A stretch of DNA of 36,473 nt from a virus. Each line of letters begins with the position of its first letter. The first letter of the stretch is position 1. Under the pieces are notes generated by a model. The model saw nothing but the letters and a program-made list of their open reading frames with translations, did not search any database and was not told where the DNA came from. This document shows, in pieces, positions 31,573 to 36,473 of this stretch. The DNA lies in IMG/VR virus record IMGVR_UViG_3300005436_000020, positions 1 to 36,473 of that record. One strand, given 5' to 3'. The position numbers and the translations under genes are program-made.

Positions 31573-31652
31573 TCATTCACCTATCATACTAATCTGCATC
31601 TTAACCAACATTCACCCCACCTATTGCAATGACACCAGCAATGACGCATTAG

Positions 31653-31844
31653 TCAATTAATCTCTAGCGCACATGTGTATTGTACTTCGACATGATGCAT
31701 ATTCTTTACTAATTCTTTTCCAGCATCTTCGCATAATTTCCTACTAATAAAATTATCTACATGCGAAGCGGTTACCGTATATGCCTCTTTGGCTGCTCCA
31801 AAAAATCCGGGAGAACATATAACTATAAATATTAATGACCACAT
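31653..31844 (-). CDS. Small secreted protein (63 aa)
   Basis: A hydrophobic start (MWSLIFIVICSPGFFGAAK) looks like a signal sequence. The mature part has two cysteines (SRKLCEDAGKELVKNMHHVE, later YTCALEIN) that could form a disulphide in the periplasm. Its ATG lies in the last codons of the upstream gene. It resembles small exported phage proteins in plan only. Confidence 0.6.
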   Translation of the reverse strand: MWSLIFIVICSPGFFGAAKEAYTVTASHVDNFISRKLCEDAGKELVKNMHHVEVQYTCALEIN

Positions 31845-32032
31845 TCTTTTAGCTCCTCAACTCTTCGTAAGATATCGGCGCAATTAAATATCAGCGCTAT
31901 TTCGTTTATTTTAATAATAATTCTATTAATTTGTTCGGTGGTTACTATTAACGCATCACCTTCTTGGCTAATGTGCCGAATAATTTCTCCAATTCTCATT
32001 ACTACATCATTCAATGTAATTTCTTTACTCAT
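31832..32032 (-). CDS. Hypothetical helical protein (66 aa)
   Basis: It begins MSKEITLNDVVMRIGEIIRH, with further amphipathic helices (QINRIIIKINEIALIFNCAD). It overlaps both neighbours by a few nt. No recognised family. Confidence 0.55.
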   Translation of the reverse strand: MSKEITLNDVVMRIGEIIRHISQEGDALIVTTEQINRIIIKINEIALIFNCADILRRVEELKECGH

Positions 32033-32199
32033 TTGCTCACCTTCTTAATTGTTTGTAATTCTATTTCTTTCTCATCTGTTTTAGTTGGAGTAGGTTTTGG
32101 AGCAAAAAACTCATTCAACCCTCTCTCTATTTTGTTGTCAAATTCTTTCCCGTCTTTTTTTAATTTATAATATTCAGATTGAGAAAATGATCCCATCAT
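32029..32199 (-). CDS. Hypothetical protein (56 aa)
   Basis: MMGSFSQSEYYKLKKDGKEF begins a polar, K/E/T-rich protein likely to be partly disordered. GGAGG lies 7 nt before the ATG. Its stop overlaps the next start as ATGA. Confidence 0.55.
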   Translation of the reverse strand: MMGSFSQSEYYKLKKDGKEFDNKIERGLNEFFAPKPTPTKTDEKEIELQTIKKVSK

Positions 32200-32381
32200 A
32201 TAGATACCTCCATAGGATGTGGCAAAGCTTCTATTAACTCTATATCAATTATTATCCAATCAAAACCGTTGGCGCATAACTGAAAATATCCTAAAGCTTT
32301 TATAGAAGTCTCCGCCTCCATCAACTTTATTTGTGGCCGCATAAGCCATGAAGTTTTATATTTAATCTTATATATTTTCAT
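32196..32381 (-). CDS. Hypothetical protein (61 aa)
   Basis: Strand-rich (MKIYKIKYKTSWLMRPQIKL), then an acidic end DIELIEALPHPMEVSI. Its stop overlaps the next ATG. Function unknown. Confidence 0.5.
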   Translation of the reverse strand: MKIYKIKYKTSWLMRPQIKLMEAETSIKALGYFQLCANGFDWIIIDIELIEALPHPMEVSI

Positions 32382-32402
32382 CTTTACTATTTCTTTATTG
32401 TA

Positions 32403-32657
32403 TTAGCCATTCTTATTCATCTCCAATTGTTGTTTTATATCAAGCCACGCCAATCTTAAATCATGCAGTTCTTTTTTAATCTCTGCCATCTCATCTTTAA
32501 GCTCCTCCGGAATAAGTTTAGAAGTAATATTAATAATCCATTCTTTAGCGCATTCTTCACATAACACTATAACTTCACAACTGTTATAATCAACATCCGT
32601 ATCATAATAAGCCCTCTTATTACATACGTCACAAAATCTATAATCACATCCAGCCAT
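32403..32657 (-). CDS. Zinc-binding miniprotein 1 (84 aa)
   Basis: Two cysteine pairs, CDVC near residue 9 and CEEC near 33, frame a strand segment NKRAYYDTDVDY; a charged coiled helix follows. The first 35 residues closely resemble the 67-aa protein at 33122-33325 (CDICDNRAYYDAGSNF), so they are paralogues. It starts within the stop of the preceding gene (TAATG). Confidence 0.65.
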   Translation of the reverse strand: MAGCDYRFCDVCNKRAYYDTDVDYNSCEVIVLCEECAKEWIINITSKLIPEELKDEMAEIKKELHDLRLAWLDIKQQLEMNKNG

Positions 32658-32818
32658 TATTCCAACTCCTCCCGCGTTATTCCATAAATAACCATAGAAA
32701 TCATATCTAAAGCAGTTGCAATTAAAGATAATTGCCGCTCATCTAAAATTTCTTTGCTAATAATTTCCGCTTGTCCCCGCATTCTATCAATGACGGCATA
32801 TTTTAGATCTCTTATCAT
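32657..32818 (-). CDS. Hypothetical protein (53 aa)
   Basis: An amphipathic helical protein (MIRDLKYAVIDRMRGQAEII, then ALDMISMVIYGITREELE). Both ends overlap neighbouring genes (ATGA in front, TAATG behind). No cysteines, unlike its neighbours. Unknown function. Confidence 0.55.
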   Translation of the reverse strand: MIRDLKYAVIDRMRGQAEIISKEILDERQLSLIATALDMISMVIYGITREELE

Positions 32819-32988
32819 TCCAAAGCCTCGTAACATTTTTTACAGCATGCAAGCTTCTGATTTATTTGTGTGAGTCGCCCAGAAGCAATAGGCACGTCAT
32901 CTTGAATGTCAAGTTCTGACATACAGAATAAACAATGCTTGTTTAAGTCGTCCATTATTAATTTTGCTAAAGGAAAATCAATTGTCAT
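32815..32988 (-). CDS. Zinc-binding miniprotein 2 (57 aa)
   Basis: A CLFC pair near residue 20 and CCKKC near 49 make a compact zinc site (MTIDFPLAKLIMDDLNKHC starts it). GGAG precedes the ATG. ATGA overlaps at both ends link it to the other small genes. Confidence 0.6.
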   Translation of the reverse strand: MTIDFPLAKLIMDDLNKHCLFCMSELDIQDDVPIASGRLTQINQKLACCKKCYEALE

Positions 32989-33125
32989 AAGGGTGACTCC
33001 TTTTTGTTATAACATTTTTTGCAAATCCAATAGGTAACCGTGCGCTCGCCAGTTATCTTATACATATCTTCTTCTTTGCTTTCTCCGCATTTAGAGCAAT
33101 ACATTACAAATCTTAGAAAGCTCAT
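32985..33125 (-). CDS. Zinc-binding miniprotein 3 (46 aa)
   Basis: MSFLRFVMYCSKCGESKEED, then YWICKKCYNKKESP: two CxxC pairs separated by 25 residues, the classic zinc-ribbon spacing. Both ends overlap neighbours as ATGA. The ribosome site of the next gene (AAAGGAG) lies in its last codons. Confidence 0.6.
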   Translation of the reverse strand: MSFLRFVMYCSKCGESKEEDMYKITGERTVTYWICKKCYNKKESPL

Positions 33126-33325
33126 TCTAAACCCTCAACGCGCGTTTGATCTTTAGTTTTATATGTTATTTTTTTAGCATCCCCATCACTGGCAATCTTA
33201 ATAACGATGCTTTCATCGTTAGCTTTACAACACTTGCAAACAACAAAGACATGAGAATCATCAAAATTCGATCCCGCGTCATAATATGCTCTGTTATCAC
33301 ATATATCACAATGCATATAACCCAT
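33122..33325 (-). CDS. Zinc-binding miniprotein 4 (67 aa)
   Basis: CDIC near residue 6 and CKCC near 30, with strands between, match the 84-aa paralogue at 32403-32657. The C-terminal half (IVIKIASDGDAKKITYKTKD) differs. It lies 4 nt after the preceding stop. Confidence 0.65.
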   Translation of the reverse strand: MGYMHCDICDNRAYYDAGSNFDDSHVFVVCKCCKANDESIVIKIASDGDAKKITYKTKDQTRVEGLE

Positions 33326-33329
33326 TACT

Positions 33330-33566
33330 CTAACTCCTTATTCTATTTATCGTATCTTCTTTCAAGGATTTTAATTTATCTAAAAATCCATCAAAAGCTT
33401 CGCCGGTAATATCGTCACCTTTCCTTGCGATTATTGCATTTCCTTCTACAAAAGGAGGAAACCAAATAATGCGTCCATGCTTCTCATGAAATGCGATTAA
33501 TTCTTTAAGATAAGATAATGAATCTTGATAATCTTGTTCGGCATCTTTGCTTCCCATTAATAACAT
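33330..33566 (-). CDS. Hypothetical protein (78 aa)
   Basis: It begins MLLMGSKDAEQDYQDSLSYL, has a central segment GRIIWFPPFVEGNAIIARKG and a charged end. The first ATG overlaps the small-terminase stop as TAATG; an internal ATG at codon 4 is also possible. Function unknown. Confidence 0.55.
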   Translation of the reverse strand: MLLMGSKDAEQDYQDSLSYLKELIAFHEKHGRIIWFPPFVEGNAIIARKGDDITGEAFDGFLDKLKSLKEDTINRIRS

Positions 33567-33952
33567 TACTCTAATTCCTCAATCTGCTTCTGCCTTTCTT
33601 GATGTTGCAATTTTACATCTACTTCTGTGTCATGAAATAATTTTAAATTCTTTCCTAATAACTCATTTGATTTAATTGCATGACTCGCCCATTTAATCTT
33701 TTTCTTGGATGCAAAATACTTTAAATTACTTAAAACAAATTCTGCATTTATTCCCATTTCTTCCGCGGATTTACTCATCACTTTCTCGATTGCTCGTTTT
33801 ATATACGGTTTCGACAGGTTCTCGGAACCCATCTGTCTAGCGGTCTTTTCGCTGTAGTTCGCTTTCACTGCCGCAGCGGTCGCATTTCCTGTTTTAATAT
33901 ACTCTTTAATAAATCTATTTTGCTTCAATGTTAATTTCTGTTGCATCATCAT
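33566..33952 (-). CDS. terS: Terminase small subunit (128 aa)
   Basis: It recognises the packaging site and feeds DNA to the large subunit. LTLKQNRFIKEYIKTGNATA followed by AAVKANYSEKTARQMGSENL is the characteristic helix-turn-helix start of the Terminase_2 family. The helical rest and length also fit. In P22 the small and large subunits are adjacent; here about 5 kb of small genes separates them. It overlaps the upstream gene by 38 nt. Confidence 0.85.
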   Translation of the reverse strand: MMMQQKLTLKQNRFIKEYIKTGNATAAAVKANYSEKTARQMGSENLSKPYIKRAIEKVMSKSAEEMGINAEFVLSNLKYFASKKKIKWASHAIKSNELLGKNLKLFHDTEVDVKLQHQERQKQIEELE

Positions 33953-34295
33953 TCATCATTAATTCGTCATATGTTTTTAATTCGCCGTTATCTCTACGTA
34001 TATACTTTATGCATTCTTCGCATAACTGAATAGGATAAAAATCACCCTCCGGATGACCGATGGGACGAATACATTGTCTCTTACCTTCTAATGTTCGACA
34101 CTTATGACAACGTATTAACTTCTTTTCCATACTTATTCTCTTCAAAACCACTTCCTTAAAAACTTTATCTGCATTTCTAATCGCAACACATTTTCTACAT
34201 AAATATCCAGCAAATAATGAATGCTCATTGCGAAATATTTGGCATCGGTCACAACACAATCTTATGTCCTCATCACTAATTAATTTCTTTTCCAT
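33915..34295 (-). CDS. Double zinc-finger protein (126 aa)
   Basis: Two similar halves each begin MEKKLI. The first has CCDRC and CRKC (near residues 14-37); the second has CHKC and CEEC (near 63-95). An internal duplication of a small zinc module is likely. It directly precedes terS with a 38-nt overlap, so coupled translation is likely. It may bind nucleic acid; no family named. Confidence 0.65.
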   Translation of the reverse strand: MEKKLISDEDIRLCCDRCQIFRNEHSLFAGYLCRKCVAIRNADKVFKEVVLKRISMEKKLIRCHKCRTLEGKRQCIRPIGHPEGDFYPIQLCEECIKYIRRDNGELKTYDELMMNDDATEINIEAK

Positions 34296-34296
34296 T

Positions 34297-34491
34297 CTAT
34301 ATTTCTACCCACACCCTAAATTCAAATAATTTTTTATGCGGCCTATCCCCGCGAGTGGTAATTTTTAAATTCGAAAATCCTATGCTTTTATTTTCCTTAT
34401 CTTCATACATAGCTTTTATAAATTCCAGCAAAAAATCATCATATTCTTTTTGTGCTATAAGATTTTTTAAAGAATTCTTCACTTTAGCCAC
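34297..34491 (-). CDS. Hypothetical protein (64 aa), GTG start
   Basis: The first codon is GTG (34491-34489). The sequence has a helical start (NSLKNLIAQKEYDDFLLEFI) and strand-like end (KLFEFRVWVEI). GAGAGG lies about 12 nt upstream in the previous gene. Unknown function. Confidence 0.5.
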   Translation of the reverse strand: MAKVKNSLKNLIAQKEYDDFLLEFIKAMYEDKENKSIGFSNLKITTRGDRPHKKLFEFRVWVEI

Positions 34492-34492
34492 C

Positions 34493-34663
34493 TTATTTCA
34501 TCCTCTCTTTCTTGGACTTAACAATCTCATCCTGAATTAAATACATCAATGCTTGCGTCGCTAAACCTATGGTTCTTTTATTCATTAATATTTCTTTAAT
34601 TCTACCGCGCAACTGAATCCATTCATTGGATTCAACAGCATATTTATTTTTATTTATTTTCAT
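34493..34663 (-). CDS. Hypothetical basic protein (56 aa)
   Basis: MKINKNKYAVESNEWIQLRG, then RIKEILMNKRTIGLATQALM: helical, with a pattern like small ribbon-helix-helix-type proteins but not clearly one. The start context GAGAGAAATAATAATG is like that of other genes here. Confidence 0.55.
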   Translation of the reverse strand: MKINKNKYAVESNEWIQLRGRIKEILMNKRTIGLATQALMYLIQDEIVKSKKERMK

Positions 34664-34678
34664 TATTATTTCTCTCTA

Positions 34679-34897
34679 TTATAAATCTTTATCCATATCA
34701 TGAATGCCTTGCGCTGATATTAAATTACCAATAACAATCATATCAGTACAAGCGGCGTTTCCCTGACACCATCCATAAATTTCATCTTTATACCATCTAT
34801 ACCCCACAACAAAAGCAGCACACTTATTTATTATATCTATAGCCTCTTTTCGTGCTTTCTCTATATCTTTTGATTGAGGAAGTTTAACTATTTCCAT
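34679..34897 (-). CDS. Hypothetical protein (72 aa)
   Basis: An N-terminal helix (QSKDIEKARKEAIDIINKCA) is followed by VVGYRWYKDEIYGWCQGNAA and a short end. Cysteines at three places do not form a zinc-like spacing. It overlaps the upstream gene by 14 nt. Unknown. Confidence 0.55.
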   Translation of the reverse strand: MEIVKLPQSKDIEKARKEAIDIINKCAAFVVGYRWYKDEIYGWCQGNAACTDMIVIGNLISAQGIHDMDKDL

Positions 34898-35087
34898 TCG
34901 GTTTTATCTCATATTGGCTTAATACATTTATCATTAAATTAGAAATCTCATTGCAAGCTAATAAAAATCCTCGCTTAAAATAGTCATCACCACCGAAATC
35001 TTCTTCAAGCTTGGATTGATAGGCTTGTTCAACTTGCAATTGACATTTCTTTATTAATGCTTTTATATCTTTATCAGTTAATATCAT
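34884..35087 (-). CDS. Hypothetical helical protein (67 aa)
   Basis: MILTDKDIKALIKKCQLQVE, then YFKRGFLLACNEISNLMINV: two long helices. It shares one base with the stop of the preceding lipoprotein gene. No family is recognised. Confidence 0.55.
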   Translation of the reverse strand: MILTDKDIKALIKKCQLQVEQAYQSKLEEDFGGDDYFKRGFLLACNEISNLMINVLSQYEIKPNGNS

Positions 35088-35443
35088 TAACTAATCCCAA
35101 TTAAAAAATTACATTCACCACCATTACATTCAGAATTCCAATTAAATATATAAAATCGTCTTTTGTAATGAATTTTTATTTCTTTTCCACTATCAAATGA
35201 TTGTTGCACATTATGCAACATCTCCTTATCAGTAATTGTAAAAAAGAAAGGCTTCGTTGAAAATCCACCTGACACATTATTCATCCCGCCACGGATAATT
35301 TCAGCTTCCCATGTTTTAAATATAATCCCTTCTTTTGCGATTTTAATAACTGTTCCGACTTTTTCGCCGGAACCAGTTACAAATCCACACCCCGCTACCC
35401 CCATGCATAATGTGCCAATTAGGATATTTCTCATCTTACGCAT
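35087..35443 (-). CDS. Phage lipoprotein (118 aa)
   Basis: The signal sequence MRKMRNILIGTLCMGVAGC ends in a lipobox (VAGC), so it is probably anchored to a membrane by a lipid. The mature part has EKVGTVIKIAKEGIIFKTWE, a pattern known from small phage and bacterial envelope proteins with VGxVxKxSxKG-xxKTWE. It may act in superinfection exclusion or host envelope change; this is inference. Its start overlaps the preceding gene by 8 nt. Confidence 0.7.
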   Translation of the reverse strand: MRKMRNILIGTLCMGVAGCGFVTGSGEKVGTVIKIAKEGIIFKTWEAEIIRGGMNNVSGGFSTKPFFFTITDKEMLHNVQQSFDSGKEIKIHYKRRFYIFNWNSECNGGECNFLIGIS

Positions 35444-35822
35444 ATATACATCCTACAGAAAATCCAGTTTTACGATAATCAGAGAGATTTTCAAATTGAA
35501 CATAAGAGTCTGTTGTAGGCATTACCGGGAATATTTTATCAAAAATAAGAGTGGTCGCACCAGGATATGCAACTTTAAATGAATCATGCTTCGCATCTTT
35601 AATGTTGGACGTAGAATAGAATCCATAAACAGGAAGATAGGCATCTTTCAGGGCCGTTGCTTTACATATAATTGTGCGCCCTTCTGGATCTGCCATCAAC
35701 CCTATTAATTGGTCACCTAATTGTAATCTTACCGGCTCAAAAGGAATTGCCCTTATTACCTCTTGCGCAAAACCTTGCGATACCGCGCACGCCAATACCC
35801 CAATTGCTATTAATTTTCTCAT
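35436..35822 (-). CDS. Secreted periplasmic protein (128 aa)
   Basis: A clear signal peptide (MRKLIAIGVLACAVSQGFA) with probable cleavage before QEVIRAIPF. The mature beta-rich part has two cysteines (RTIICKATALKDAYLP, end VGCIYA). The start context is GGAGAAATAATAATG. Together with the lipoprotein and the membrane protein next to it, it forms an envelope-directed block at the beginning of the leftward unit. Confidence 0.7.
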   Translation of the reverse strand: MRKLIAIGVLACAVSQGFAQEVIRAIPFEPVRLQLGDQLIGLMADPEGRTIICKATALKDAYLPVYGFYSTSNIKDAKHDSFKVAYPGATTLIFDKIFPVMPTTDSYVQFENLSDYRKTGFSVGCIYA

Positions 35823-35824
35823 TA

Positions 35825-36190
35825 TTATTTCTCCATGTTTTTTAATAAATTATCAACTTCTTTGTCTGCTAATCTCTCTAATTTAGAAGGCATTTTCTTC
35901 ATAAAATCAGAATTACTCAATTTAGGAATCACATATATCATGGCCATTTGATTTGTATTTGGTAAAAACACCCCAATTAGCGACGTGATAAAAAAAATAG
36001 GAAGCAAGTAACATTTAAATATTTCAGCAATCCTTTTGCGAACATCATTATAATCCCTATCATCAAGAGTAATAACGCTTATTATTCCTAACACTACCGA
36101 TATCCCCAAAGAAATACTAAAGCCTATCGCCAAGATGCCGTTAATATTATCTAACATTAATACCCAATAAAGAGTCCAAGCACTTATCAT
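35825..36190 (-). CDS. Three-helix membrane protein (121 aa)
   Basis: Hydrophobic segments lie near residues 4-12, 19-40 (LAIGFSISLGISVVLGIISV) and 65-80 (YLLPIFFITSLIGVFLPN), with an amphipathic C-terminal part (MIYVIPKLSNSDFMKKMPSK). It resembles a small membrane protein family of tailed phages without assigned function. A holin role is possible since no canonical holin exists, but it is the first gene of the unit and not next to an endolysin. GGAGAATAATAATG is its start context, behind the 21-bp leader hairpin. Confidence 0.65.
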   Translation of the reverse strand: MISAWTLYWVLMLDNINGILAIGFSISLGISVVLGIISVITLDDRDYNDVRKRIAEIFKCYLLPIFFITSLIGVFLPNTNQMAMIYVIPKLSNSDFMKKMPSKLERLADKEVDNLLKNMEK

Positions 36191-36219
36191 TATTATTCTC
36201 CAAAAGTTAAGTTACATAA

Positions 36220-36294
36220 AAATATAAGAGCTTTTAACGAGTGTTATAATAATAATCTGTGGGATTGGTATTATCGCTAAAAACTCTTATATTT
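36220..36294 (-). promoter_or_regulatory. 21-bp RNA hairpin in the leader of the long leftward unit
   Basis: Arms 36294-36274 and 36240-36220 are complementary over all 21 positions on the minus-strand RNA, with a 33-nt loop. Two of the pairs are G-U on this strand; on the plus strand they would be A-C mismatches. That asymmetry favours a function in leftward transcripts. It ends about 30 nt before the first ATG (36190). It could be a ribonuclease III site, a stability element or a regulatory switch. Confidence 0.65.
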
Positions 36295-36384
36295 GCTCTC
36301 TATCAAAATATCTATTAAACTTTAATGCCGTGGAGGGGCACAAGCCTATTTTTTTAATATCTACCCAATCGATAAAGAACAAAA

Positions 36385-36410
36385 CTGGTGTCGAATTGCC
36401 AAGCCACCAG
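36385..36410 (-). terminator. Possible intrinsic terminator before the late leader
   Basis: CTGGTG and CACCAG form a 6-bp stem with a 14-nt loop. On the minus strand TTTTGTTCTTT follows. It would stop leftward transcripts coming from the zinc-ribbon gene and tRNA across the contig junction. The stem is short, so the efficiency is doubtful. Otherwise the 36191-36473 stretch holds the leader hairpin and no convincing gene. Confidence 0.45.
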
Positions 36411-36458
36411 GAACTAGTTATATAAAAACTAGCCCCCAGTGCAGCGAGGGTCTTTCGA

Positions 36459-36473
36459 CATAAACTATCAAAG
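36459..36473. repeat. Terminal direct repeat, right copy
   Basis: Exact copy of bases 1-15. Joining the ends through this repeat would give a circle of about 36,458 bp, in which the tRNA-like gene runs towards the late leader region. Confidence 0.85.

Noticed and set aside
31584-31649. 21-codon leftward frame with five cysteines and three tryptophans
   Set aside because: It begins 3 nt after the upstream stop but has no ribosome site; it may be chance. Kept as a note because the composition is striking.
36295-36380. Sigma70 promoter directly before the late leader hairpin
   Set aside because: Several AT-rich -10-like hexamers exist, but none has an acceptable -35 box at 16-18 nt, so no promoter is called there.
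1-36473. CRISPR array, insertion sequence or integrase with attachment site
   Set aside because: The only regular repeats are the iterons and the coding repeats; no transposase or recombinase motif was seen, and the tRNA-like gene is not accompanied by an integrase.

Overview
The window is a complete or nearly complete genome of a tailed phage, about 36.5 kb, low in GC. Its first 15 bases are identical to its last 15 (1-15 and 36459-36473), which fits a circular or circularly permuted molecule cut open at an arbitrary point. The virion genes run in the order known from P22-type short-tailed phages: large terminase, portal, scaffold, coat, gp4-like and gp10-like DNA-stabilisation/tail factors, gp7-like and two further ejection proteins, then receptor-binding proteins. 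The host is therefore most likely a gammaproteobacterium of low GC content. That is inference; nothing in the window names the host.

Layout. (1) 1-995: a degenerate tRNA-Tyr, a small zinc-ribbon gene driven leftward by a near-consensus promoter, and three small rightward genes. (2) 992-3770, leftward: a Cro/YdaS-like repressor, a stand-alone winged-helix protein, a candidate replication origin (four 19-bp iterons plus three DnaA boxes), a YopX-like protein, small unknown genes and a RusA-type Holliday junction resolvase. (3) 3931-7156, rightward early operon: small unknown genes, then a RecT-like annealing protein, an SSB-like protein and two unknown genes. It starts at a promoter whose -35 box lies inside a perfect operator palindrome and ends at a strong hairpin. 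(4) 36190 down to 7201, one long leftward unit. About 8.8 kb of tightly overlapping small genes comes first, including zinc-binding miniproteins, membrane microproteins and the small terminase. It is followed by packaging, head, ejection and fibre genes. The only rightward gene inside it is a 59-aa AlpA-like regulator at 24492-24671.

How it may work together (inference). The repressor at 3534-3770 probably controls the divergent early promoters. The winged-helix protein and host DnaA would act at the iterons. RecT, the SSB-like protein and RusA form a recombination module. Late expression probably starts near the contig junction and runs through a leader with a 21-bp RNA hairpin. Four receptor-binding proteins share one N-terminal domain; one of them carries eleven 37-residue repeats whose DNA has diverged at synonymous sites.

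Not recognised anywhere: integrase, DNA polymerase, helicase or primase, plasmid partition genes, endolysin, canonical holin or spanin. Sixteen proposed genes are 59 codons or shorter; they are supported by ribosome sites and by ATGA/TAATG overlaps with neighbours.
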